Of a stretch of DNA of 64,000 nucleotides, positions 27,096 through 37,274 are shown piece after piece. Location of the stretch: positions 38,931 to 102,930 of the forward strand of contig JAXHMK010000017.1 of NCBI GenBank assembly GCA_034521495.1. Reading direction: 5' to 3'. Position 1 is the stretch's first letter. Each line of letters begins with the position of its first letter. The position numbers and the translations under genes are program-made. Source of the DNA: Balneolaceae bacterium (GTDB lineage: Bacteria > Bacteroidota > Rhodothermia > Balneolales > Balneolaceae). Below the pieces are notes generated by a model. That model did not search any database, was not told where the DNA came from, and saw nothing but the letters and a program-made list of their open reading frames with translations.

Positions 27096-28199
27096 ATGAA
27101 AATTTTTGCTGATAAATACCTGTATGCGCTGGACAAACTTATTCCTGGAGATTTTGAACTGAATAGATATGATCCGGAAGATGGTTTTCCGGATCATGCA
27201 ACGCAATATGATGCACTGCTGATTCGAACGGTCACTAAACTAAATTCAGATACACTTCCGGAAGCCGGGAATTTAAAATTTGTGGGATCGGCAACTGCCG
27301 GATTTGACCATGTGGATATCGATCACCTGCATACACTTGGAATTGAATTCGCCCGATCTGAAGGATGTAACGCCAATGCGGTTGCAGAATATGTTCTTAC
27401 TGTACTGTATCGGTGGGGACAGCTTCGGGGCGAAAAGGTTGAAGATCTGAGAATTGGAGTGGTTGGTTGCGGGAATACAGGCGGAGCGCTGATCGGATAT
27501 CTGAAGAAACTGGGAATAGAATACGTTCCCTACGACCCACCAAAAGAAGAAAGGGAAGAAAATTTTACTTCCGCTGACTTAGATGAATTGCTCTCGTGCG
27601 ATGTTCTTTCCTTTCATACCCCCCTGACTAAAAATGGTCCCCATCCAACCTATCATATGTGTGATGGTGCTTGGTTAAAACATGGTTTTAAGCTAATTAT
27701 TAACGCCAGCCGTGGTGGAGTTGTAGATGAAAAAGCTCTTTTCGAAGCCAAGAGAATGGGGCTTATTCGAGATTTTATTTTGGATGTCTGGGAAAATGAG
27801 CCGGTATTTTCAGATCAGATCGCAAAAGAAGCGTTGATTGCCACACCGCATATTGCCGGTTATTCAAGAGAAGCGAAATGGAAAGCCAGCGAAATTGTTA
27901 TTCGAAAGATGATTGAGTTTTTTGGAGATCAATTCACGTCGCCAAACCAGGATGAAAAGCCAAAGAGATCAAATTTGGCGGAACCTGAAGATCTATCTTT
28001 TGCCGACTTTCTCTGGAAAAATCATAAGATCGATTTTTATGATCAGGAATTGAGGAAATTGACTGGTTTAACTGAAGAGGAGAAGGGGCAAAAATTTGCC
28101 GATTTGAGATCGAACACGCCAACACGATTTGAGTTCAGGACTATTATCGGACAGTATTTAAATCCTGAAAAATTACCGGAAGAGGTAATGATTTTTTAA
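27096..28199 (+). CDS. pdxB: Erythronate-4-phosphate dehydrogenase
   Basis: This 367-residue enzyme of the DXP-dependent pyridoxal phosphate pathway oxidises 4-phosphoerythronate. The D-2-hydroxyacid dehydrogenase core shows ATAGFDHVD, GVVGCGNTGGALIGYL, FHTPLTKNGPHPTYHM (the His-Pro-Thr stretch is typical of PdxB), NASRGGVVDE, DVWENEP and the catalytic His in ATPHIAGYS. The C-terminal 80 residues match the PdxB dimerisation region in position. The ATG at 27096 is preferred over earlier in-frame codons because MKIFADK begins the first strand. It is divergent from deoA, with a 95-base shared promoter region. pdxH of the same pathway lies at 61306. Confidence 0.92.
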   Translation: MKIFADKYLYALDKLIPGDFELNRYDPEDGFPDHATQYDALLIRTVTKLNSDTLPEAGNLKFVGSATAGFDHVDIDHLHTLGIEFARSEGCNANAVAEYVLTVLYRWGQLRGEKVEDLRIGVVGCGNTGGALIGYLKKLGIEYVPYDPPKEEREENFTSADLDELLSCDVLSFHTPLTKNGPHPTYHMCDGAWLKHGFKLIINASRGGVVDEKALFEAKRMGLIRDFILDVWENEPVFSDQIAKEALIATPHIAGYSREAKWKASEIVIRKMIEFFGDQFTSPNQDEKPKRSNLAEPEDLSFADFLWKNHKIDFYDQELRKLTGLTEEEKGQKFADLRSNTPTRFEFRTIIGQYLNPEKLPEEVMIF

Positions 28200-28204
28200 G
28201 ATTT

Positions 28205-28280
28205 TCTCCGCGTCTCTCAGCGACCACCGCGGTTTATTAATTTTAACCGCAAAGGACGCAGAGGAACGCCAAGCATTGGT
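28205..28280. terminator. Inverted repeat between convergent pdxB and tatD
   Basis: CTCCGCGTCTCTCAGCGACCACCGCGGTTTA is followed by its approximate complement, TTTAACCGCAAAGGACGCAGAGG, forming an imperfect long hairpin between two convergent genes. It could act as a bidirectional terminator; no clean U-tract is seen. Confidence 0.45.
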
Positions 28281-28287
28281 CTGTATA

Positions 28288-29055
28288 TTATTTTATACTG
28301 AATAATTTAAACGCATTTCGTGTGGTTTTTTCCGCAATTTCTTCTACAGATAGATTTTTCAACGCCGCCAAATTCTCCGCAATGTTTTTGATGAAGGCCG
28401 GTTCATTTCGTTTTCCGCGATGGGGAGTTGGTGCGAGATAGGGGGCATCGGTTTCCAGGATCAGTTTATCCATTGGCATTTTTGAGACGGTTTTATCAAC
28501 CCCTGCATTTTTGAACGTAGATACGCCGCCAACGCCAAGATAAAGCCCCAGGTCAAGAGCACGTTTGCCTTCCTCTTCCGTACCCGTAAAACAGTGCCAG
28601 ACACCGGAAAGAGATCCATCTTGCTCCTCTTCAATCAAATCCAGCAGGTCGGTTGTGCTTTCCCGGTTGTGGAGAACAATCGGTTTACCGGTTTTTTTGG
28701 CAACCCGGCAGTGCAGTCGAAGACTCTCTTTTTGCTCATCTACAAAATCGGTACTCCAATAGTAATCAAGTCCGGTTTCCCCGACAGCCACAAATTCATC
28801 AGATTGACAATATTTAAAGAGTTTCTCTTCATCAACAGGGAGGTTTTCCTCAACATTGCATGGATGGATTCCCGCCATTTTGTAAAAGGTGATATCAGGA
28901 TGTTGCAGGTGTTCCATCTGTTCAATGGATTTCCAGTCAATGGCCGGCAGGAAAATGTGTGTGATTTTTTCGTTTAATGAGCGTTCTAAAACCTCATCAA
29001 GGTCATCTTTGAACTGATCGAGGTAGAGGTGGCAGTGGGTGTCTGTGAGTGTCAA
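28288..29055 (-). CDS. tatD: TatD family metal-dependent deoxyribonuclease
   Basis: This is a 255-residue TIM-barrel hydrolase. THCHL at the start provides the first metal-binding histidines, VGETGLDYY a middle ligand, LHNRES and WHCFTG later ligands, and ETDAPYLAPTPHRGKRNEP the family signature. TatD proteins are 3'-5' exonucleases or D-aminoacyl-tRNA-related hydrolases. No ATG is available: an in-frame stop lies a few codons upstream, so the TTG at 29055 is used. It begins at the expected residue. Confidence 0.94.
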   Translation of the reverse strand: MTLTDTHCHLYLDQFKDDLDEVLERSLNEKITHIFLPAIDWKSIEQMEHLQHPDITFYKMAGIHPCNVEENLPVDEEKLFKYCQSDEFVAVGETGLDYYWSTDFVDEQKESLRLHCRVAKKTGKPIVLHNRESTTDLLDLIEEEQDGSLSGVWHCFTGTEEEGKRALDLGLYLGVGGVSTFKNAGVDKTVSKMPMDKLILETDAPYLAPTPHRGKRNEPAFIKNIAENLAALKNLSVEEIAEKTTRNAFKLFSIK

Positions 29056-29111
29056 TTGTGTGATATCTTTTTAGATGAAAAATCAAAGATAAGGATTATT
29101 GAGATGGGGCA

Positions 29112-29246
29112 AAAAAATCCCCTCCTTTCGAAGGAGGGAATTTGGTGAAGGCCGAATCCGATTTATCGAATAATCGGCAGAACTTGACGGAGACTCAGAC
29201 ACCCCTCCCGACTAAAGTCGGACTCCCCTCAAGTGGAGATTTTCTC
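29112..29246. repeat. Mosaic of short GC-rich hairpins
   Basis: CCCCTCCTTTCGAAGGAGGG, CCCGACTAAAGTCGGA and CTCCCCTCAAGTGGAG follow one another and each can form a short hairpin. Similar blocks occur at 35620, 52085 and 53492. No protein is encoded. Confidence 0.65.
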
Positions 29247-29249
29247 CTC

Positions 29250-29432
29250 CCGACTGGCGCAAGTGTTAAGCGAAGCGTCACTTGTGCCTCTTTCCTTTTG
29301 CAAAATAAACATGGGCTCAAGTGACATCCTTGATTTACGGATGGTAGAATAATTCTTCCAGCAAGACAAACCCTGCATTATTCCAATTGTCTGATTTCAA
29401 ATACCGGATTTAACACTTGCGCCAGTTTGGGG
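29250..29432. repeat. Dispersed repeat, copy B (uninterrupted)
   Basis: This is the intact version of the repeat at 4101-4706. It begins CTGGCGCAAGTGTTAAGCG and ends AACACTTGCGCCAG, so the ends are inverted repeats of each other. It contains the undisturbed site GACAAACCCTGCATTATTCC, which is duplicated around the nested element in copy A. No open frame of note is present. Confidence 0.85.
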
Positions 29433-29570
29433 TACCGGGGAAAGATCATTAAAAACGATCGGGGGACGAGACTTTGGAAATGTTCAAAATCGCACCAAGA
29501 AAACACACCTCTGATAAAATTGCTGAACGCAATTTTATCTGTCTCCTCTCGAGAGGAGAGCTCAAGCAAA

Positions 29571-30419
29571 TTAATCAAAAAGCCGTTCGCCGGACTTTAT
29601 TCGCTTGCGATAGGAGGCAATAACCGGATAACGAACTTCTGTATTTTTGTATCCAAGCTGATTGAAGAGCGGAATTAAAATTGATTCGTGGACTTTGGCA
29701 ACTTTTCCGGTGCAGACAATCTGCTCTTTTCCAGTTAATTGTAAAGTGGATAACTGGTTGTTGATGAAATCTGTAAACCCATCCCGAATGAGCGATTCTA
29801 ATTCTGGCGGAATGGGCTGAATCAATACTTGTCCAGCTACGGCAGCGAGTTCTCGATTAGGTTTTCCGGCACGATAGATTCGGTTCATCATCTCGGAGTA
29901 GCCAACCGATTCAAGTTTTTCTTCCAGGAAATGAAGCGTTTCGGGATTTCCGGTTTTCCTGAAATACATTTTTAAAATACGACGTCCCAGATCGGCCGCA
30001 CTACCTTCGTCACCAATAGCAAATCCAAGAGCGGCAGATTTTCGCACAAGGCTTCCATTTTCAATCTTTGCACTGATAGACCCGGTTCCGAACACAACAA
30101 CTACTCCATCACCTTTTCCGAAAAATGCTTTGCCTGATCCATCCAGGTCGCTTTTAATTTTCAAGCTGGCTCGGGGGAAAATAGGCTGAAGGAAACGCAT
30201 TACAATCTCATCGGAGACCGGATTTCCACAACCGGCACCGAAAAAATAGACAATGTCGGGTTCAAGGCTGCCGATCTGGTGTTTCAGGTCAACGCTGTCG
30301 TTCATCATCTGGATGTTGGAGGGATGCAGCCCCTGGGTCTGGATTTGAGTGGTATCATCACCGTCCACATACAGCCAGTCGGTTTTGGTAGCTCCGGAGT
30401 CGGCAATCAGGTACTTCAT
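29571..30419 (-). CDS. BadF/BadG-type ATPase, N-acetylglucosamine kinase-like
   Basis: This 282-residue ASKHA-fold kinase has the phosphate-1 loop DSGATKTDW at the N-terminus, GAGCGNP, a second phosphate loop FGTGSIS, and GDEGSAADLGRR typical of GlcNAc kinases of the BcrAD_BadFG family. It probably phosphorylates GlcNAc or a related amino sugar released from cell wall or chitin. A family 3 hexosaminidase elsewhere in the window could supply such sugars, but the genes are not linked. Flanking repeats suggest a monocistronic unit. Confidence 0.88.
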   Translation of the reverse strand: MKYLIADSGATKTDWLYVDGDDTTQIQTQGLHPSNIQMMNDSVDLKHQIGSLEPDIVYFFGAGCGNPVSDEIVMRFLQPIFPRASLKIKSDLDGSGKAFFGKGDGVVVVFGTGSISAKIENGSLVRKSAALGFAIGDEGSAADLGRRILKMYFRKTGNPETLHFLEEKLESVGYSEMMNRIYRAGKPNRELAAVAGQVLIQPIPPELESLIRDGFTDFINNQLSTLQLTGKEQIVCTGKVAKVHESILIPLFNQLGYKNTEVRYPVIASYRKRIKSGERLFD

Positions 30420-30484
30420 AGTATGGGATTATGTTTATGGTAGATCAAAAAGTGAGAAGGCAAAAGTGAAAAGCGTTAAAAGTG

Positions 30485-30697
30485 ATGGCGCAAGCGTCTC
30501 GCTTGTGACCAAGGCTTGTGTCTTGTAGTAAGAGCACAAGCGAGACGCTTGCGCTATTCCGAAAGTAAGTTCGCAGGCTGGCGCAAGTTTGTAACTTGTG
30601 CCCTTATTGGTCCATGGTCAACGAAGCCTTTGGCGTAGTAGACTCGCTTGTGATCTGTATCGAAGGGCACAAGTCTGGAGACTTGCGCCAGCCCTTT
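30485..30697. repeat. Two large hairpins of the GCGCAAG family
   Basis: GGCGCAAGCGTCTCGCTTGTG at about 30485 pairs with CACAAGCGAGACGCTTGCGC at about 30532. CTGGCGCAAGTTTGTAACTTGTGCC at about 30579 pairs with GGGCACAAGTCTGGAGACTTGCGCCAG ending near 30693. Both arms are themselves palindromic. The block fills most of the gap between metF and the kinase gene. Confidence 0.75.
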
Positions 30698-30752
30698 ATT
30701 GATGCTCGGTCAATTACTTTTCACTTTTGCGTTTTGCCTTCTCACTCAAAAC

Positions 30753-31706
30753 TCACTTCGCCTTCAAAAAATCAATGACATCCAAAGCAGGCTGAGGATT
30801 TCCCATAATATAGTAGTGAATTCCCGGAGCTCCATTTTCCATCAGTTCAAGAGACTGCTGACGTGCCCATTCAATGCCGATGTTTTTTACATTATCCGGG
30901 TCGGCATCCACTTCGGCCGTAAGTTCATCAGGAATCGTTAAATGAAAAAATTTCGGCAATGATTTCAGATGATTTGTGGTCGTCAAAATTTTCAACCCGG
31001 GAATGATTGGAACCTCGATACCTGCAGCTCTGCATTTGTCTACAAATCGGAAATAGGCACTATTATCAAAAAACATCTGGGTAACAATGTATTCACCTCC
31101 GGCATCCACTTTATCCTTCAGCTTTTTGATATCCCAATCCAGGTTGGGAGCTTCAAAATGTTTTTCAGGATATCCGGCTACGCCTACACAGAAATCAGTT
31201 GGTTCGGCGTTTACGATATCCTCCAGGTATTGACCTTGATTCATATCCTGGATCTGCTTTACAAGATCAATTGCGAATTTGTTTTCTGTACCGTTCATAT
31301 TCAGGGACACTTGTGACCCGGTATTATCACCCCGGATGGCCAGCACGTTGTGGATTCCCAGATAGTTTAATTCGATCAGGGCGTCTTCACTCTCCTCTTT
31401 TGTAAATCCTTCGCAGATCAGGTGAGGGACGGGGTCAATTCCATAGCGATGAAGAATAGCTGCGCACAATCCAATGGTGCCGGGGCGCTTTCTTCTCACA
31501 ATGCGTTTTAAAGAACCGTCCGGCTGCTCTTCCACATAAGATTCTGCTGCATGGTAAGTTACATCAATAAAAGGTGGTTTAATTGCTTCAACAACCTTAT
31601 CCAATGATTCAAAGACGGTTTGAACCGATCCTCCTCGTTTTGGGGGGATGATTTCGAAAGAGATCAAAGGTTCAGATGCCTTTTCGTAATGTTCAATAAC
31701 TTTCAT
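30753..31706 (-). CDS. metF: 5,10-methylenetetrahydrofolate reductase
   Basis: This 317-residue flavoprotein TIM barrel reduces methylene-THF to methyl-THF for methionine synthesis. SFEIIPPKRGG carries the catalytic Glu. The core continues through DVTYHAAES, HLICEGFTKEE, LAIRGDN (folate/flavin contact), and QMFFDNSAYFRFVDKCR. It is transcribed divergently from metH, whose product uses methyl-THF, so coordinated expression from the 31707-31919 region is likely. Confidence 0.96.
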   Translation of the reverse strand: MKVIEHYEKASEPLISFEIIPPKRGGSVQTVFESLDKVVEAIKPPFIDVTYHAAESYVEEQPDGSLKRIVRRKRPGTIGLCAAILHRYGIDPVPHLICEGFTKEESEDALIELNYLGIHNVLAIRGDNTGSQVSLNMNGTENKFAIDLVKQIQDMNQGQYLEDIVNAEPTDFCVGVAGYPEKHFEAPNLDWDIKKLKDKVDAGGEYIVTQMFFDNSAYFRFVDKCRAAGIEVPIIPGLKILTTTNHLKSLPKFFHLTIPDELTAEVDADPDNVKNIGIEWARQQSLELMENGAPGIHYYIMGNPQPALDVIDFLKAK

Positions 31707-31919
31707 AAAAAAATGCTGTAATTGATGCGTAAAATGTAGATTTTATAAGACTGTTTCCCAAAATGAAAATGTTAAGTTCTCATAATAAACTTAACTAATT
31801 GTATAGAAGTTAAGAGTTAAAGATAAGCAATTAGTCGAAGCTATCGTTTTCATTCTTTGGAGCAAGAAGATGTATCTGTATCAGTGTTTAAGAATATAGA
31901 ATAATAAAGATATCAGTTT
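31707..31919. promoter_or_regulatory. metF-metH divergent control region
   Basis: This 213-base gap must hold both promoters. The only conspicuous structure is an inverted repeat, GTTAAGTT (31771-31778) and AACTTAAC (31788-31795), with a 9-base spacer. It could be an operator or a small hairpin. Neither a SAM nor a cobalamin riboswitch core could be recognised. Confidence 0.45.
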
Positions 31920-34900
31920 ATGAGTCGTTCCAAACACCCGTTGTTTGATCTATTGCAAGAACGAATTTTAGTACTCGACGGTGCCATGGGTACCATGATT
32001 CAAGAGTACAAACTATCGGAAAAAGATTACCGGGGCTCTCAATTTAAGGACACTTCGGATGATCAAAAAGGAAACAATGATCTCCTCAGCATCACTCAAC
32101 CCGATATTATACGGGAAATTCATTCCAATTTCCTCTCTGCCGGGGCGGATATTATAGAAACAAATACATTTAATGCAAACCCAATTTCCCAGGCAGATTA
32201 TAACCTGCAGGATGAATCCTATGAATTGAATCTCGCATCGGCAAAAGTAGCACGAAATGCCGCCGATGAATTCACTCAAAAAAATCCTGAAAAACCACGA
32301 TTTGTAGCAGGCGCAATCGGGCCGACCAATAAAACGCTTTCACTTTCTCCGGATGTGGAAGATCCTGGTTACCGGGCAATTACATTTGATACATTGGTGG
32401 ATGCATATACCGAACAGATTCGCGGTTTGATTGATGGCGGTGTAGATACCCTTCTTATTGAGACTGTTTTTGATACGCTGAATTGTAAGGCAGCCATTTA
32501 TGCCGTTCATAATTACTGCCGAGAAGTAGGTAAGCAGATCCCAATTATGATTTCGGGTACCATTGTGGATCAAAGCGGACGAACATTATCAGGCCAAACC
32601 ACAGAAGCATTCTGGATTTCCGTTCAGCATGCAACTCCACTGCTGAGTGTAGGGTTAAACTGCGCACTCGGATCGAAGCAGATGCGGCCGTACATCCAGG
32701 AGTTGTCGAACCACGCTACGTGCTTTACAAGTCTCTATCCCAATGCCGGGCTGCCGGATGAGATGGGTGACTATGACGAAACTCCGGATTTCATGACGAA
32801 ACAGATGCGGGATTATGCTGAGAATGGTTTCGTAAATATTGTGGGTGGCTGTTGTGGTACAACGCCGGATCATATTCGTGCGATGGCAGAAGAAGCCAAA
32901 CGGCACAAGCCCCGAAAACGGCCGAATCCCAAACCATACTTGCGTTTAAGCGGACTCGAACCGCTGGTTGTGCGGCCGGATACAAATTTTGTGAATATTG
33001 GTGAAAGGACCAATGTAACTGGTTCCGCGAAATTCAAGCGGCTTATCAAGAACGAGGAGTATGAAGAAGCTCTTTCCGTAGCACGTCACCAGGTAGAGGG
33101 CGGAGCTCAGATTATCGATATCAATATGGATGAGGGCCTGTTGGATTCCGAACAGGTGATGAAAGACTTTATCAACCTGATGGCGGCTGAGCCGGATATT
33201 GCACGGGTTCCGTTTATGGTGGATAGCTCCAAGTGGAGTGTAATTTTATCCGGTTTGAAAACCACGCAGGGAAAAAGTGTGGTGAATTCCATCAGTCTGA
33301 AGGAGGGCGAGGACGCTTTCAAAAAACAGGCTCGGAAGATTCTGGATTTTGGAGCGGCCGTTGTTGTGATGGCATTCGACGAAAAAGGCCAGGCCGATTC
33401 CTTTGAACGAAGAAAAGAGATCTGTAAAAGAGCCTATGATATTTTAACAAAAGAAGTGGGATTTGCTCCGCAGGATATTATTCTCGATCCCAATATTCTC
33501 ACCGTTGGAACCGGAATTGAAGAGCACAATAATTATGCTGTCGATTTTATCGAGACGGTCCGGTGGATCAAAGAAAACCTGCCGCTGGCTAAAACGAGCG
33601 GTGGCTTGAGCAATATTTCATTCTCATTCAGAGGGAATAATATAGTTCGGGAGGCGATGCACTCGGCATTTCTCTATCACGCGATTGATGCCGGATTGGA
33701 CATGGCGATTGTGAATGCAGGTCAGCTTGAAGTGTATGAAGAGATTGAGCCGAAGCTGAAAGAACTCGTTGAAGATGTGCTTTTAAACCGGCGCGATGAT
33801 GCTACAGAGCGGTTGGTTGAGCATGCCGACAAGATCAAAGACCAGGATAGTGGTGAGGTTCAAGCGAAACAGGATGCCTGGCGTGAAGAGCCAGTTGAAG
33901 AACGCATCAAGCATGCCCTGGTAAAAGGAATTACCGATTATATTGAAGAGGATGTTGAGGAAGCCCGCCAAAAATATCCTCAGCCGATTGAAGTGATTGA
34001 AGGGCCTATGATGGCCGGGATGAACGTAGTGGGGGACCTGTTTGGAGCCGGAAAAATGTTTCTGCCGCAAGTCGTAAAAAGTGCCCGTGTCATGAAAAAA
34101 GGCGTGGCAATTTTAATTCCCTTCATCGAAAAAGAGAAGGAAAAGAATAAAAACTCCGAGCCTAAGGCAAAGGTGCTGCTTGCCACGGTAAAAGGAGATG
34201 TGCATGATATTGGCAAAAATATCGTGGCCGTGGTTCTGCGCTGCAATAATTATGATGTGATTGATCTCGGCGTGATGACACCTGCCGATAAAATCCTGGC
34301 TGCCGCCAAAGAACATAAAGTGGATGTTGTTGGATTGAGTGGTTTGATTACGCCATCACTCGACGAAATGGTACACGTGGCGAAAGAGATGACACGCGAA
34401 GGATTTAATACGCCGCTGCTGATTGGAGGAGCTACAACGTCCAGAATGCATACGGCCGTGAGAATTGCGCCATCGTATGAAAACCCTGTGATTCACGTGT
34501 TAGATGCTTCCCGGAGTGTTACGGTTGTGAACCGGCTGGTATCCAAAACACTGAAGAAAGGATTTCTCGATGAAATTCGCGAAGAGTATGAAGGCCTGAG
34601 AGATCAGTACAGCAGTCGCAGTAAGCGCAAAACTTATCTGCCCATTGAGGAAGCCCGTGAAAACAAGACGGAAATTGATTGGGATGAATCGACAATCAAA
34701 ACACCGAAGAATTTAGGCATCACCACGTTTAAGAATTTTCCACTGGCAAAATTGCGCCGGTTTATTGACTGGGGACCGTTTTTTATCGCCTGGGAGATGA
34801 AAGGAAAATTCCCGGATATTCTTGAGGATGAAAAAGCGGGAAAAGAAGCCCGGAAACTGTTTGATGAAGCCAATCAGCTTCTGGATAAAATCATCAATAA

Positions 34901-35618
34901 TAATCTGTTGACAGCGAATGGTGTGATTGGACTTTTCCCTGCAAACAGCGTGGGCGATGATATCGAAATTTACACCGATGAATCCCGGGAAGAAGTGCAG
35001 ACTGTTTTCCATGCACTTCGTCAGCAGTCGAAGAAACGAAGCGGCCAGCCCAACAAGGCGCTGTCTGATTTTGTAGCCCCGAAAGAGACCGGAATCCGGG
35101 ATTACATGGGAGCCTTTGCGGTAACCACCGGCCACGGTGTCAATGAATTAGTCGCCAAATTTGAGAAAGATCACGACGATTATAACGCCATTCTTGTGAA
35201 AGCACTGGCAGATCGTCTTGCCGAAGCATTTGCCGAATACCTCCACCGCGAAGTGCGAACCGATCTCTGGGGATATTCACCGGATGAAGATTTAGATAAC
35301 GATCAACTGATTCGAGAAAAGTACGACGGCATTCGTCCCGCGCCCGGCTATCCCGCCCAGCCTGATCACACCGAAAAACGAATTTTGTTCGATCTGCTGG
35401 ATGTGGAAGAGTCAGCACAAATCACGCTCACCGAGCACCTGGCAATGTCGCCGGCATCATCCGTCAGCGGACTCTACTTCGCCCACCCCGATTCCCAATA
35501 CTTCAACCTCGGCAACATCCAAAAAGACCAGGCAGAAGATTATGCCCAACGAAAAGGCATGAGTGTTGAAGAGATCGAGAAATGGCTGGGGCCGAATTTG
35601 GCTTACGAGAAAGACTAA
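31920..35618 (+). CDS. metH: Cobalamin-dependent methionine synthase
   Basis: This 1232-residue MetH has all four modules. The homocysteine/zinc barrel covers residues 1-330, with [14 protein letters not shown] and the zinc ligands including GGCCGTTP. The methyl-THF pterin-binding domain covers about 345-640 ([14 protein letters not shown]). The cobalamin domain has GDVHDIGKN with axial His762 and a [10 protein letters not shown] helix. The C-terminal SAM-binding activation domain ends with [12 protein letters not shown] and [13 protein letters not shown]. Full length argues for reactivation by a flavodoxin-type system. Its partner metF lies divergently upstream. It needs cobalamin, and no B12 biosynthesis gene is in the window. 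Confidence 0.97.
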   Translation: MSRSKHPLFDLLQERILVLDGAMGTMIQEYKLSEKDYRGSQFKDTSDDQKGNNDLLSITQPDIIREIHSNFLSAGADIIETNTFNANPISQADYNLQDESYELNLASAKVARNAADEFTQKNPEKPRFVAGAIGPTNKTLSLSPDVEDPGYRAITFDTLVDAYTEQIRGLIDGGVDTLLIETVFDTLNCKAAIYAVHNYCREVGKQIPIMISGTIVDQSGRTLSGQTTEAFWISVQHATPLLSVGLNCALGSKQMRPYIQELSNHATCFTSLYPNAGLPDEMGDYDETPDFMTKQMRDYAENGFVNIVGGCCGTTPDHIRAMAEEAKRHKPRKRPNPKPYLRLSGLEPLVVRPDTNFVNIGERTNVTGSAKFKRLIKNEEYEEALSVARHQVEGGAQIIDINMDEGLLDSEQVMKDFINLMAAEPDIARVPFMVDSSKWSVILSGLKTTQGKSVVNSISLKEGEDAFKKQARKILDFGAAVVVMAFDEKGQADSFERRKEICKRAYDILTKEVGFAPQDIILDPNILTVGTGIEEHNNYAVDFIETVRWIKENLPLAKTSGGLSNISFSFRGNNIVREAMHSAFLYHAIDAGLDMAIVNAGQLEVYEEIEPKLKELVEDVLLNRRDDATERLVEHADKIKDQDSGEVQAKQDAWREEPVEERIKHALVKGITDYIEEDVEEARQKYPQPIEVIEGPMMAGMNVVGDLFGAGKMFLPQVVKSARVMKKGVAILIPFIEKEKEKNKNSEPKAKVLLATVKGDVHDIGKNIVAVVLRCNNYDVIDLGVMTPADKILAAAKEHKVDVVGLSGLITPSLDEMVHVAKEMTREGFNTPLLIGGATTSRMHTAVRIAPSYENPVIHVLDASRSVTVVNRLVSKTLKKGFLDEIREEYEGLRDQYSSRSKRKTYLPIEEARENKTEIDWDESTIKTPKNLGITTFKNFPLAKLRRFIDWGPFFIAWEMKGKFPDILEDEKAGKEARKLFDEANQLLDKIINNNLLTANGVIGLFPANSVGDDIEIYTDESREEVQTVFHALRQQSKKRSGQPNKALSDFVAPKETGIRDYMGAFAVTTGHGVNELVAKFEKDHDDYNAILVKALADRLAEAFAEYLHREVRTDLWGYSPDEDLDNDQLIREKYDGIRPAPGYPAQPDHTEKRILFDLLDVEESAQITLTEHLAMSPASSVSGLYFAHPDSQYFNLGNIQKDQAEDYAQRKGMSVEEIEKWLGPNLAYEKD

Positions 35619-35621
35619 AAT

Positions 35622-35785
35622 CTCCCCTTGAGGGAAGTCTCCGGTTTACCGGTGGTGGGGTGTACATCCCCCGAGTTCACACGACATTCGTCGTGCTCAC
35701 TTTCCCCCTTCAAAGGGGGATTAACTAACCACCCCCAAATCCCCTCCTTGGAAAAGGAAAAGGAGGGGACTTTTCCATGCCAATT
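35622..35785. repeat. Mosaic palindromic repeat between convergent metH and dnaA
   Basis: CTCCCCTTGAGGG, TCCGGTTTACCGG, CACGACATTCGTCGTG, CCCCCTTCAAAGGGGG and CCCCTCCTTGGAAAAGGAAAAGGAGGGG follow in series, each a hairpin. The block resembles those at 14900, 45723, 52085 and 53492. It may also terminate both convergent transcripts. Confidence 0.7.
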
Positions 35786-35828
35786 CTTAATACTCTTATT
35801 CCGATTTCACGTTAATTAGAAAGCAACT

Positions 35829-37274
35829 CTAAAGCGTAGCAACCTCAATCTTCTGTTCAAGCTCTTTCAAAATCCGCTTGTGTTTGGGACTTGTTGACAT
35901 TCGCTCTTCAACCGTTGAGATGGCGTGAATTACCGTTGAGTGGTCACGTCCACCGAATTGAAGGCCAATGGTTTTCAAGCTGGATTTTGTGAACTTCTTA
36001 GCCAGGTACATCGCAATCTGCCGGGCCTCCACAATCTCCTGCTTACGCGTTTTTTCCCGAACTTTGTTGGTGTCGATTTCAAAATATTCGCACACATAAT
36101 TCTGTATAAACTCGATAGAGATCTGAGAGTTGGAACTCTTCACCATATCTTTCAGTACATTTTTCGCCATCGGCAGGTCGATCTCATCCACATGTTTCAG
36201 AGAAGCTGTTGCCAGAAGTTTGATAATGGCCCCCTCCAGGTCCCGAACATTCGATTTAAAATTGTAGGCGATAAACTCGATGATATCAGGATGAATTGTA
36301 ATACCGTTGTCTGCCGCTTTTCGTTCAAGAATGGCGTAGCGGGTTTCGTATTCCGGAATTTGCAGGTCGGCACTGAGTCCCCAGCTAAAACGTGAAATCA
36401 GCCGCTCTTCAATATCAGGAATATCTTTAGGAGGGCGGTCGCTGCTTAGGATAATCTGTTTGCCATCTTGGTGAAGTGCATTAAAAATATGAAAGAACTC
36501 TTCCTGTGTTTTTTCCTTACCGCTGAAGAATTGAATATCGTCTACAATCAGTACATCAATATTCCGGTAAAAAATAGAAAATTCACTGGCTCGGTTATTT
36601 CGAATCGCCTGTACAAATTCATTTGTAAAACTTTCAGATGATGCATAAAGCACTGCCTGATCATCGCCAAACTGCTGTTTAATTTTATTCCCGATGCTCT
36701 GAATCAGATGAGTTTTTCCAAGTCCGGTTCCGCCATAAACAAAAAGTGGATTGAAAGAATTTTTACCGGGATTATCGGCAATGGCCATTGCGGCAGAACG
36801 AGCCAGGCGGTTGCAGTCCCCTTCAATATAGCGCTCAAAAACATAGTTGCCGTTCAGGTTGGGATCGATGTTCGTTTTACGAATTCCCGGAATCACAAAA
36901 GGATTGTCAATTTTCCCGGGATGATACTCCGTAAAGGTGTTCATCTCCTGGGGTTTTTGCGGAGGCATCGGGCGCTGGGGCAGGCGGATGGACCGGTTGT
37001 CTTCCAGGCGCTCAGATCGTTCAACCAAAACGGAATATTCCAGCTTTCCCTCTTTCCCCAAAACCTTGGCAATTGTTGATCGCAACATATTATAGTAGTG
37101 CTCTTCCAGCCATTCATACCAAAACTGGCTGGGTACTTGAATGGTAAGTGTGTCACCTTCAAGTTTTACTGGTTTTATAGGTTCAAACCAGGATTTAAAT
37201 TTTTGATGGCTGATGTTGTCCTGAATGATCTCCAAGCATTCATTCCAAGCAGCTTCAGCGTTCAATTTGTTCAA
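35829..37274 (-). CDS. dnaA: Chromosomal replication initiator DnaA
   Basis: This is a 481-residue initiator. Residues 1-85 form domain I (WxxCLEIIQDNISHQKFKSWF). Domain II is a short Pro/Gln-rich linker. The AAA+ domain has Walker A GGTGLGKT at 181-188, Walker B LIVDDIQFF and the initiator-specific FFHIFNAL region. Domain IV carries the DnaA-box-binding helix with GGRDHSTVIHA near residue 450. It is transcribed away from the box-containing region upstream, a common autoregulated arrangement. The ATG at 37274 is preceded by that region. Confidence 0.97.
   Translation of the reverse strand: MNKLNAEAAWNECLEIIQDNISHQKFKSWFEPIKPVKLEGDTLTIQVPSQFWYEWLEEHYYNMLRSTIAKVLGKEGKLEYSVLVERSERLEDNRSIRLPQRPMPPQKPQEMNTFTEYHPGKIDNPFVIPGIRKTNIDPNLNGNYVFERYIEGDCNRLARSAAMAIADNPGKNSFNPLFVYGGTGLGKTHLIQSIGNKIKQQFGDDQAVLYASSESFTNEFVQAIRNNRASEFSIFYRNIDVLIVDDIQFFSGKEKTQEEFFHIFNALHQDGKQIILSSDRPPKDIPDIEERLISRFSWGLSADLQIPEYETRYAILERKAADNGITIHPDIIEFIAYNFKSNVRDLEGAIIKLLATASLKHVDEIDLPMAKNVLKDMVKSSNSQISIEFIQNYVCEYFEIDTNKVREKTRKQEIVEARQIAMYLAKKFTKSSLKTIGLQFGGRDHSTVIHAISTVEERMSTSPKHKRILKELEQKIEVATL

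Noticed and set aside
29112..29432. CRISPR-like repetition
   Set aside because: The repeats are unequal palindromes without regular spacing or unique spacers, and no cas gene is nearby.
31707..31919. SAM or cobalamin riboswitch upstream of metH
   Set aside because: No conserved core of either class could be found; only a short inverted repeat is present.
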